Shown here one piece after another: positions 16,743 through 24,023 of a DNA stretch of 64,000 bases. The stretch covers positions 1-64,000 of the forward strand of contig NZ_DATBTY010000080.1 in assembly GCF_036516575.1 (NCBI RefSeq), given 5' to 3'. Made by a program: the position numbers and the translations under genes. Source of the DNA: Cerasibacillus sp036516575. Lineage in GTDB: Bacteria > Bacillota > Bacilli > Bacillales > Amphibacillaceae. Each line of letters starts with the position of its first letter. The stretch's first letter is position 1. Below the pieces are notes generated by a model. The model did no database searches. It saw only the letters and a program-made list of their open reading frames with translations, and was not told the origin of the DNA.

Positions 16743-18689
16743 ATGTCCACTAAAATAGAACCTATCCATCGTAATATACTTAACCATCTAACTGATTCCA
16801 TTCTATTTGTAGATCGTCATGGACAAATTATTGGTGGAAATAAACAAGCTTACACCATTTTGAATATAGAACAAGAGAATCTTATAGTTGATTATTATCT
16901 CGATTTCAATAAGATGTTAAATCACCTAAATCGCCGGATTATTTTAGAACATAAAAGGGTATTTGGCTTTAATTTAGAAGTGATGCTAATTAAATTTAAA
17001 CCTGATTTTTATTGCCTTATTATGACACAACCGTCTCTTGAAGAAACGGCGAGTGATGTAAAGCAACTGTTAAAAACATATATGCATCATTACCCTGAAG
17101 GAATTGTTATGTATAATAAACGGGAGATAATTGACTTCGATTATGTATTTTGTTCATTGTTTGGCTATTCCTATGGTGAAATGAAGGGTAAAAAATGGCA
17201 AGATTTATTATTCCCCCATAGTCTAGAAAAATGGTTACAACAAAAAATGATAAACGGAGATACTGGAATTGTTGTTTCAGCCAAGCGAAAAGATGGTACT
17301 ATGTTTTACCTAGAATGTACTGTCTATTGCTATCAAAACAGTGATGAGGCAATTTATATCGCGATTGTAAGAGATGTTACTCAACGCATTGCAAATGAAA
17401 AGCGGATGGAATATATGGCTTATTATGATGAACTGACTGATTTGCCTAATCGCCATTTTTTTCATAAAACCTTAGAAGGGGCAATAAAAGAGGCTAAAGA
17501 AAACGATGAACAGATTGCAGTTTATGTCATGGACGTTAATTACTTTAAAGAAATTAATGATACACTTGGATATGCGTTTGGTGATCAGTTACTTAAGGCT
17601 TGTGCAAGACGATTAAAAAAACTATTAGAGCCAGATAAGTTTGTTGCTCGTCTGGGTGGAGATGAATTTTTATTTTTATTACGTGAAACAAATCAAACAA
17701 AAACAGTCTCACTAGCTGAACGGCTCATTAATGAGTTCAAACATCCTGTAGAAATTGAAAACTATGAGATTTATTTATCGGTTAGTATCGGGATTAGCAT
17801 TTTTCCTGAAAATGGTAATCACGCATCCGAACTAATTAGAAATGCTGATTCTGCATTATATGTGATTAGAGCAAATCAAACGAACAGCTTCAATATATTT
17901 GACAACTCAATCACTGAAAACTTTCGAAAAATGCTAACGATGGAATATGAGTTACGAAAAGCCTTGCATGAGAATCAGTTTGAATTACATTATCAACCAC
18001 AAAAATGTTTAAAAACTGAATGTGTCATTGGTTTGGAAGCCTTAATACGTTGGCGCCATCCAATTAGAGGCATGATTTCGCCGGGTGAGTTTATCCCATT
18101 AGCCGAAAAAACAGGATTAATTATTGAAATTGGTGATTGGGTCCTACGTGAGGCTTGCAGACAGAATAAGCAATGGCAAGAAGATGGTCACCCTCCTCTT
18201 GTGGTTAGCGTTAATTTATCACCAAAACAACTTTATCAAGATAAACTGCTTAATCGATTAGAGAAAATATTAGATGAAACGAAGTTAGATCCGCGTTTTT
18301 TAGAACTAGAAATTACAGAAAATATTGCGATGACAAATGAAACACATATTTTGAATATGTTAACAGATATTAGGAAATTGGGTGTCAATGTCTCAATTGA
18401 TGATTTTGGTACCGGTTATTCATCATTTCGTTATTTAAGTATTTTTCCCATTAATAAAATCAAGATAGACCGGATGTTTATGGATGAAAATAAACAACGT
18501 AATCAAGCAATTGTTAAGTCGATTATTAATATGTCACACTCATTAGATATGAAGGTCATTGCAGAAGGTGTAGAGACAAAGGAGCAGATATGCTTTTTAC
18601 AACGGGAAAATTGTGACGAAATTCAGGGCTTCTATTTTTCTAAACCTTTGCCGCCGTCGCAAGTGACACAATTTTTGCAGGGTAGATAA
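16743..18689 (+). CDS. PAS-GGDEF-EAL cyclic di-GMP signalling protein
   Basis: Bifunctional-type c-di-GMP enzyme, 648 residues, without transmembrane helices. Two PAS-like segments (about 8-100 and 108-218) precede the GGDEF domain (G305-G-D-E-F309 intact) and the EAL domain (E432-A-L434; ELEITEN, DDFGTGYSS, KIDRMF and AEGVE all intact). No RxxD inhibitory site stands before the GGDEF loop. Both cyclase and phosphodiesterase activity are therefore possible; which prevails cannot be read. GAGGGGG precedes the start. The close spacing to ktrD suggests shared transcription. Confidence 0.9.
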   Translation: MSTKIEPIHRNILNHLTDSILFVDRHGQIIGGNKQAYTILNIEQENLIVDYYLDFNKMLNHLNRRIILEHKRVFGFNLEVMLIKFKPDFYCLIMTQPSLEETASDVKQLLKTYMHHYPEGIVMYNKREIIDFDYVFCSLFGYSYGEMKGKKWQDLLFPHSLEKWLQQKMINGDTGIVVSAKRKDGTMFYLECTVYCYQNSDEAIYIAIVRDVTQRIANEKRMEYMAYYDELTDLPNRHFFHKTLEGAIKEAKENDEQIAVYVMDVNYFKEINDTLGYAFGDQLLKACARRLKKLLEPDKFVARLGGDEFLFLLRETNQTKTVSLAERLINEFKHPVEIENYEIYLSVSIGISIFPENGNHASELIRNADSALYVIRANQTNSFNIFDNSITENFRKMLTMEYELRKALHENQFELHYQPQKCLKTECVIGLEALIRWRHPIRGMISPGEFIPLAEKTGLIIEIGDWVLREACRQNKQWQEDGHPPLVVSVNLSPKQLYQDKLLNRLEKILDETKLDPRFLELEITENIAMTNETHILNMLTDIRKLGVNVSIDDFGTGYSSFRYLSIFPINKIKIDRMFMDENKQRNQAIVKSIINMSHSLDMKVIAEGVETKEQICFLQRENCDEIQGFYFSKPLPPSQVTQFLQGR

Positions 18690-18801
18690 ATGTCATTTTT
18701 AAAATACTTTATCGAAACCCAATTCCTTGATATGATATAGAAGAGACGAGTTCATGTCATAAGTTGGAAATTGATATGTCGATATTAGGAGGTGCACAGA
18801 C

Positions 18802-18910
18802 ATGTTAGAGATTTTAATGGGTGCTGTTTGTGTTGTTATTTTAGTTTTTAGTGCTGGGAGCTGCCTATTTGACCACGAATAGTAAAAAAAGTCAAGGTCC
18901 ATACCGTTAA
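18802..18910 (+). pseudogene. Small membrane-protein gene, apparently frameshifted by one T
   Basis: A strong AGGAGG stands before an ATG. As written the frame gives MLEILMGAVCVVILVF and then a non-membrane tail, stopping after 26 codons. Removing one T from the T5 run at 18845-18849 gives a continuous 35-codon frame: the hydrophobic helix continues (ILVLVLGAAYL) and ends in a polar, basic tail with SKKSQGPYR. The repaired form has all the features of a small single-pass membrane protein. Either the run carries a sequencing error, or the gene was recently broken. The end overlaps the lepB terminator. Confidence 0.6.
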
Positions 18911-18925
18911 ATGTATGGACCTTGA
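18884..18925 (-). terminator. Terminator of lepB
   Basis: A 13-bp perfect stem (TCAAGGTCCATAC and its complement, 8-base loop) followed on the minus strand by T7. Confidence 0.88.
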
Positions 18926-18926
18926 T

Positions 18927-19451
18927 TTATCTGGTAAATGACCATTCGCTAAAGGGATAGATAATAAATTCTGAACGGCCAATAATTTCTTGTTTATTAA
19001 TAAATCCTAACCCATTTCGACTATCTTTACTTCTTGCTCGATTATCACCTAAAACGAAGTAACTTTCTTCTGGAATTTCAATAGGTCCGAAATTACCTGT
19101 TCGTTTTTGCATATCTTCTGAAAGAAAACTTTGTTGATAAGCTTTCTCGTTAATATATAGAATATGGTCTTTTACCTCAATCGTTTCGCCAGGTAAACCG
19201 ACAATTCGTTTGACATAATTTTTTAAGGGACGCTGAATGATGACAATATCTTCGCGAGCGGGTTCTCCAATAATGTAAACTGCTTTATTAAAGATGACTC
19301 TTTCTCCGTTTTCTAAAGCAGGAAACATGCTGTCACCGTCAACAATTGAAGTCGCAAAAACAAATGATCTAAGAAATAGGGCAATGAGTACAGCGATTAA
19401 AAATGCTTTAAACCATCCAATAAATTCTTCTTTAAATTTCTTCTTTGACAA
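18927..19451 (-). CDS. lepB: Type I signal peptidase
   Basis: Membrane-bound peptidase that removes signal peptides from exported proteins. One N-terminal transmembrane helix (about residues 13-33) is followed by the catalytic serine in DGDSMFPAL (Ser41) and the catalytic lysine in YVKRIVGLPGE (Lys81), then GDNRARSKDSR; this is the SipS/SipT type with Lys as base. Start: the first possible ATG (19460) directly abuts its GAAAGGG with almost no spacing, so a TTG three codons later is preferred; either is possible. A perfect 11-bp inverted repeat lies about 65-85 bases upstream. Confidence 0.92.
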   Translation of the reverse strand: MSKKKFKEEFIGWFKAFLIAVLIALFLRSFVFATSIVDGDSMFPALENGERVIFNKAVYIIGEPAREDIVIIQRPLKNYVKRIVGLPGETIEVKDHILYINEKAYQQSFLSEDMQKRTGNFGPIEIPEESYFVLGDNRARSKDSRNGLGFINKQEIIGRSEFIIYPFSEWSFTR

Positions 19452-19515
19452 TCGTGACATCCCTTTCGCAGATAATAACGTCCATTATTCATTAAATAGT
19501 CAAAAACAACCTAAA

Positions 19516-19538
19516 TTTAAAGGTTTTAAACCTTTAAA
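19516..19538. repeat. Perfect 11-bp inverted repeat upstream of lepB
   Basis: Arms TTTAAAGGTTT and AAACCTTTAAA flank a single T. It lies between the divergent lepB and spo0E-like genes. A loop of one base cannot form a normal RNA hairpin, so a dimeric protein-binding site is more likely. Confidence 0.6.
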
Positions 19539-19658
19539 ATAGGGGTAAGAGATAATTAGTAACATATCTTACCAATATATCATATCATAGCTTGTTCCTT
19601 GTTTCTATTTGTTAGGTTACTGCACCATTAAATCCACTGTTTAAGGAGGTATACTAAC

Positions 19659-19868
19659 TTGTATAAGACATCCCTACTCCTTCAAAAGATTGAGCAACTC
19701 AGAGATGATATGCAGGTAATGGCAAGAAAACAAGGTTATACTAGTCCAGAATCATTAGCCCTTAGTAAAAAATTAGATCATCTATTAAATATATATTCGG
19801 GATGTGTTAAATTAAACGATAAGTATTCAGAAGATTCACCTACATCAGATTGGCAGGGCGTTTTTTGA
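19659..19868 (+). CDS. Spo0E family aspartyl-phosphate phosphatase
   Basis: Small helical-hairpin phosphatase, 69 residues, that removes phosphate from Spo0A~P and delays sporulation. The signature S-x-x-L-D-x-L-L-N-x-Y is seen as LSKKLDHLLNIY near residues 41-52, after a helix starting LLQKIEQLRDDM. The TTG start has a strong AAGGAGGT eight bases upstream. It could act on a related response regulator instead, as with other members of the family. A FbpB-like gene follows after about 70 bases. Confidence 0.88.
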   Translation: MYKTSLLLQKIEQLRDDMQVMARKQGYTSPESLALSKKLDHLLNIYSGCVKLNDKYSEDSPTSDWQGVF

Positions 19869-19937
19869 GAAAGGTGTTTCAAAAACTAAAATATTGGGAA
19901 TACTCCAAGTAGAAGACATGAAAGGGTGACTAAATAT

Positions 19938-20075
19938 ATGAGAAACAATAAATTAAGTTATGAAGAATTAGTTGAAAAGTATAAGCAAGAATTAATGGCC
20001 GATGCTGAGAAGATTGAGCAGATTGAGCGTCGCATGGAGGAAAGATTGGCAAGTAAACTTGATCAACATGAATAA
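19938..20075 (+). CDS. fbpB: FbpB family small protein
   Basis: A 45-residue product starting MRNNKLSYEELVEKYKQELM and continuing as a charged amphipathic helix. This matches the FbpB family of small proteins, whose B. subtilis member works with the FsrA small RNA in iron sparing. AAAGGGTGAC lies about seven bases before the ATG. The B. subtilis gene is under Fur; I see no clear Fur box here. This member is less basic than the name implies. Confidence 0.7.
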   Translation: MRNNKLSYEELVEKYKQELMADAEKIEQIERRMEERLASKLDQHE

Positions 20076-20082
20076 GTTATTA

Positions 20083-20116
20083 GAAGTAGGGAGCACATTT
20101 CCCTACTTCAATAATT
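20083..20116 (+). terminator. Hairpin after fbpB
   Basis: GAAGTAGGGA/TCCCTACTTC, 10-bp perfect stem; the following tract is only moderately T-rich. Confidence 0.6.
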
Positions 20117-20131
20117 TGTTTTATGTGATGT

Positions 20132-21016
20132 TTAAGCAGTACTTCTAAATGTTGAGCGATGGATTAAAATGACAGCGCCCAGGATACAAATCATACCAAT
20201 CATTTGCATGAAGGAAAAAGGCTCCCGGAAAACAAAAATACCAATTAATGTCGCCACGACCGGTTCAACAGTTGTTAATATGGAAGCTTTTGATGCTTCG
20301 GTGTACTGTAATCCAATTGTATAGATCATATAAGCTACTGCGGTTGGTAATAATCCGAGTCCAAAGCCGTAAAAGATGACCTCTCTTTGTAAAAGTAGTG
20401 GTAATTTCTCAGATGGAAAAAAGGGTAGTAATGTCAGACTCGCTATCAAAAATGTATATGTTGTAATGGTTAAACTTGAATATTTTTGTAAAGCGAATTT
20501 GCTAAAAATGCTATATAATGCATAACCAAATCCAGCACCTAAGCCAAATAGAATACCAATTGGTGTAATGGAACTCATTTCAAAAGGCGATAATCCAACA
20601 ACAAAAAAAATACCAATGAGTGTAATGAAGAGAGCAATGAGCTTATGCTTCGTTAGTTGTTCTTGAAATAAGAATATAGACAATACTATCACAAAGGCTG
20701 GTGCAGTATAAAGCAATGCTGATGCAATTGGAATCGTAGACAGCTCAATAGCTTTGAATAAGGAATAATTAAAGAAGATGATACTAATGACACCAGTACC
20801 AATAAAATATTTTAAATCTGTCCATTTATGTAGTTTTAATTCATTCCGTGAAAAGAATAGCATCATGATGATAAGAATAATGCTTGATGTCAATGCTCTA
20901 ATTAAAACGACTTCCATTGCTGTAAATCCGAGTGCATATAGATGCTTAACATACCAACTAATCGTTCCCCAAAATATGGCCCCTAAAATAATGAATATAA
21001 ATGCCTTTCGATTCAT
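20132..21016 (-). CDS. EamA/DMT family transporter
   Basis: Ten-helix membrane protein of the drug/metabolite transporter superfamily, two EamA repeats of five helices each (FWGTISWYVKHLYALG near the start, GAGFGYALYSIFSKFA in the middle, SILTTVEPVVATLIGIFVFREPF near the end). Members export amino acids, metabolites or drugs; the substrate cannot be read from sequence. At 294 residues it has normal length. A GGGGGGA ribosome binding site precedes the ATG. Single gene, convergent with fbpB. Confidence 0.9.
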   Translation of the reverse strand: MNRKAFIFIILGAIFWGTISWYVKHLYALGFTAMEVVLIRALTSSIILIIMMLFFSRNELKLHKWTDLKYFIGTGVISIIFFNYSLFKAIELSTIPIASALLYTAPAFVIVLSIFLFQEQLTKHKLIALFITLIGIFFVVGLSPFEMSSITPIGILFGLGAGFGYALYSIFSKFALQKYSSLTITTYTFLIASLTLLPFFPSEKLPLLLQREVIFYGFGLGLLPTAVAYMIYTIGLQYTEASKASILTTVEPVVATLIGIFVFREPFSFMQMIGMICILGAVILIHRSTFRSTA

Positions 21017-21146
21017 TAAATCCCCCCATTTCTAAAAAACGAATTATCTATCTTAATCCTATCAAAAACCTAAATATTTACAAAATATTATGTATAAAAG
21101 TGGTTTATTCTGTTTAAACTGATGGATAGATTGGGGAGATTAAAAG

Positions 21147-21461
21147 ATGTTCTATGTCACATTTTTTGGTATCAGTGATATTGATCTTGTTTATAGCTTT
21201 ATTTTTTTGGGGATACTCGCAAGTTATTTTATTATGAAACCGTTAATAAATATCATTCTGACACTTCAATTAAGACGGTTACTCCATTATATTTTAAGTA
21301 GTTTATTATTTTTCACATGTTATTTTGGAGCGGGATTGTGGTTGAAAGATTGGCAGGATATTATTTTTGGCCAATTGAAATTTACTTTTCAACTCGTAGC
21401 TTTATTCGGAGGTATTTTGTTAATCCTATATATTTTTAGAGAGATTAGCAGACGCGTCTAG
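21147..21461 (+). CDS. Small membrane protein of unknown function
   Basis: I do not recognise a family. 104 residues with three predicted transmembrane helices (about 11-32, 45-64 and 80-97) and a basic patch (LQLRRLLHY) between the first two; the C-terminus ends FREISRRV. TTGGGGAGATT lies before the ATG. Single gene upstream of a convergent hairpin, between an EamA transporter and ykyB. It is similar in base composition to its neighbours. Confidence 0.7.
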   Translation: MFYVTFFGISDIDLVYSFIFLGILASYFIMKPLINIILTLQLRRLLHYILSSLLFFTCYFGAGLWLKDWQDIIFGQLKFTFQLVALFGGILLILYIFREISRRV

Positions 21462-21542
21462 AGTAATTGTAGAGGAGCAATCATTACGTTTACGAGATAC
21501 CTTGCAATCAATGAATAGCGAGAGAAGAAATAGGCATATTTG

Positions 21543-21571
21543 AACGGGAAGGTTTTTAATGTCTTCCCGTT
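21543..21571. terminator. Hairpin between the small membrane protein and ykyB
   Basis: AACGGGAAG/CTTCCCGTT around an 11-base loop between convergent genes. Confidence 0.65.
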
Positions 21572-21575
21572 TCCA

Positions 21576-22046
21576 TTATCGTCTTTGTTTTCTTCTAGTT
21601 GGAGGCCATTCCATTTTCCCGAGAGAAGAAGGCGTATAATAAGAGGAATAACGTTTATTTTTTGGCTTTTTTTCTTGTTTCGGTTTCCAATTAATATATT
21701 GATAAACAATACGTTTCGCTTTTGATAATGACATTTTTGTCCGGGGGTTACGATAACTATGATCTAATTTCCCTAAATGCTTTAGGTCGTTAAAGTCTTC
21801 TTTTGATGGTGGAATGTGGAAATAGTAATTATCGATTTTTATTAATAAGGTAGAATGTTGATTACTATATTTTGGATTATCGGAAAAGTGTAGCCCAATC
21901 TTTTCTGCTTTGTTTTCCCTTAATAGTTTAAGAATGGATTCCTTCTTTATATAATATAAATGTTGTGGTTCAAGTGCTGTTTTAGCATGGCGATTAATCG
22001 TGTAGATAGCTTGTGCCAGTTCTTGTACTTGTTCCTTTTCCGGCAT
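21576..22046 (-). CDS. ykyB: YkyB family protein
   Basis: Conserved Bacillaceae protein, function unknown. It follows B. subtilis YkyB closely: AIYTINRHAKTA, KIGLHFSDNPKYS, YYFHIPPSKEDFNDLKHLG and SYRNPRTKMSLSKAK. 156 residues, soluble, with a very basic C-terminus (KPKNKR, TRRKQRR) that could contact nucleic acid. GGGGGTGAT precedes the ATG. It keeps its B. subtilis neighbourhood: ykuE next and ykuL close by. Confidence 0.88.
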   Translation of the reverse strand: MPEKEQVQELAQAIYTINRHAKTALEPQHLYYIKKESILKLLRENKAEKIGLHFSDNPKYSNQHSTLLIKIDNYYFHIPPSKEDFNDLKHLGKLDHSYRNPRTKMSLSKAKRIVYQYINWKPKQEKKPKNKRYSSYYTPSSLGKMEWPPTRRKQRR

Positions 22047-22146
22047 GGTATCACCCCCTCATATATTAAAGTGTTGAAAGTTTAAAATTATTTTACAAAC
22101 TATATATATCGTATCGTAAAGATTGTTTCATAGCAAACGATTCTAA

Positions 22147-23001
22147 TCAAATTGTTTTATGCTTTAATTGATAAACGTGTATTTCGGGTGTACATAAGAA
22201 ACGAAAAGGAAGACGGGTTGTACCTATCCCACGATTAACAAACAATGTAAAATCATCAGTCACTTGATATCGGCCTTCAGTATATTTCTTTGCATAAATG
22301 GGTGTATAGAGATGACCAAAAAATGGCAAGCGAACTTGCCCCCCATGGCTATGTCCTGACAGTTGTACGTCAACTGAATAATGTTTAGCATATTTAGCTA
22401 GATCGGGCTCATGGGCTAGTAGAATCGTAAAAAGATTAGAATCATTGTTTTTAAGTGCACCATCTATGTCTGGTTTACCTAATATGGCGTCATCAATCCC
22501 AGCCAAAATAATCTCTTCTTGATTATGGTTAATGCGTGTATGTGTATTTTGTAATAAATGAAAGTCCGCATCTTTCATAAACTTTTTAAGAATGTCCGTT
22601 CCGTATCCCCCGTGGTCATGATTACCATAAATCCAATATTTTCCATAGGGTGCTACAAGTGATTTTAATAATCCGTTCAGTTCGTTATTCCAATGAAACT
22701 GATGTGGACGATCAACGAAATCGCCAGTAAATACAATTAAATCTGGTTGTAATTGATTAATTTTATCGATTAACTTACTAAATTGTTCTGTTGTATAGTG
22801 GAAGCCGATGTGTGTATCGGAAAACTGAACGATCTTAAATTGATTAAATGCTGGTGGTATTTTGTGAGATGTGATTGTCTCGTGTTGGATATGTAGACGA
22901 TTCGGTTCAATATGTCTAGCATAATAGTAAGAACCACTACCTAAACCAATTAATAACAGCCCACTACCAATCATCCGCTTAATAAATGTTCGTCTATTCA
23001 T
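22147..23001 (-). CDS. ykuE: Metallophosphoesterase, Tat-exported (YkuE-like)
   Basis: Calcineurin-type phosphoesterase with a twin-arginine leader: MNRRTFIKRM followed by a hydrophobic stretch (about residues 11-28). Metal-binding motifs are complete: FSDTHIG, GDFVDR, GNHDHG, LAHEPD and GHSHGGQVRLP. B. subtilis YkuE is a known TatAyCy substrate, is metal-dependent and acts at the cell wall; the same is likely here. 284 residues. The gene is divergent from darB, with a 259-bp gap. Confidence 0.92.
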   Translation of the reverse strand: MNRRTFIKRMIGSGLLLIGLGSGSYYYARHIEPNRLHIQHETITSHKIPPAFNQFKIVQFSDTHIGFHYTTEQFSKLIDKINQLQPDLIVFTGDFVDRPHQFHWNNELNGLLKSLVAPYGKYWIYGNHDHGGYGTDILKKFMKDADFHLLQNTHTRINHNQEEIILAGIDDAILGKPDIDGALKNNDSNLFTILLAHEPDLAKYAKHYSVDVQLSGHSHGGQVRLPFFGHLYTPIYAKKYTEGRYQVTDDFTLFVNRGIGTTRLPFRFLCTPEIHVYQLKHKTI

Positions 23002-23260
23002 AGATTTAACCTCATTTAATTTATATTCTTGAAAAAGCCATTAAATAAACTAAATATCCCTTTTTAAAATTATACATGATAATAAACAATAATTATAGAT
23101 GAAGTTTCAATGAAGCGACGTCATTGTTTTTTGTTTTTTAAAAGTTTTTAGAAAAGACAGGTGGATAAAATTTGGTTAATACCATTATTATGATAAACTA
23201 TAAGGGGTGATAACCTCTTTCTTTCGACATGTTCATTTTTAGTAAAGGGGGAATTTACAA

Positions 23261-23719
23261 ATGAATACAATGGAAGACAAAGCTTCAATGTCACAAATTA
23301 CAGTTAAAGATTTAATGATTCCATCTGAGAAGGTGGCACATGTGCAGACAAATAATCCATTGGAACACGCTTTACTAGTCCTCGTAAAAACTGGCTATTC
23401 AGCCGTACCTGTCTTAAATGCTTCATATCAATTAGAAGGAGTTATTGGTAAATCAATTATTTTGAATGAGACCCTTGGGCTTGAACGCTTTGAATTTGAA
23501 AGGCTTTCCGAAATAACAGTTGAAGAGGTCATGGATACAGATATACCCGTATTACATGAACACCATTCCTACATAGAAGGATTGAAGGCGGTTATAAATT
23601 ATCCATTTATTTGCATTGTTGATAATGATCGACATTTTGATGGTATATTAACACGAAGGGGAATATTAAAACAAGCAAGAAATAATTATTATTTAACTAA
23701 TCAAACGACATATCAATAG
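23261..23719 (+). CDS. darB: CBS-domain c-di-AMP receptor DarB (YkuL, CbpB)
   Basis: Two CBS domains (about residues 18-75 and 84-145) in a 152-residue protein, matching B. subtilis YkuL over its length (AHVQTNNPLEHALLVLVKTG, ITVEEVMDTDIPVLHEH). DarB binds c-di-AMP; when free it activates the stringent-response enzyme Rel and pyruvate carboxylase in B. subtilis. AAAGGGGGAA stands before the ATG. It lies between ykuE and an MFS gene; a structured repeat follows its stop codon. Confidence 0.9.
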   Translation: MNTMEDKASMSQITVKDLMIPSEKVAHVQTNNPLEHALLVLVKTGYSAVPVLNASYQLEGVIGKSIILNETLGLERFEFERLSEITVEEVMDTDIPVLHEHHSYIEGLKAVINYPFICIVDNDRHFDGILTRRGILKQARNNYYLTNQTTYQ

Positions 23720-23778
23720 AAGGTGGGGCAATGGAGGTTTTATCAAAGAAAAATCTGAACGAATGCACATTCACCGCT

Positions 23779-23921
23779 TTGGAAATACACTTCGCTTTTT
23801 AGCGGGCGACCGGTGAGCCTCCTCGTGCTAACGCACTCCGGGGGTCTCACCGATACCTTTTATCCTGCGACGGACAGAGCGTGGCCGTACCTAGCCGACC
23901 GGGGTCCTCGTTTATTTCCAA
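23779..23921. repeat. Structured intergenic repeat with short terminal inverted repeats
   Basis: Ends TTGGAAATA and TATTTCCAA are perfect 9-bp inverted repeats. The centre folds as a nested hairpin: CGGTGAG pairs with CTCACCG, and inside it GTGC-TAAC-GCAC. The segment is clearly richer in G and C than its surroundings and has no coding capacity. It lies between darB and the MFS gene. This looks like a miniature, non-autonomous element of about 145 bp; its copy number cannot be seen from one window. Confidence 0.65.
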
Positions 23922-24023
23922 CGCTATAATAGTACAATGTTCGACCTTAGAGTTGGGCATATTATTTTTGTCCCGATTTCTAATCGCCTTTTTGTAAAAT
24001 ATGTTGTTAGAGCAGGGATGTTT

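Noticed and set aside
19516..19538. Terminator for lepB-side or spo0E-side transcripts
   Set aside because: The palindrome has a one-base loop and no T run, and lies upstream of both divergent genes.
23937..24023. N-terminal extension of the MFS transporter
   Set aside because: The frame is open but starts next to the repeat and lacks a ribosome binding site; homologues begin near the chosen ATG.
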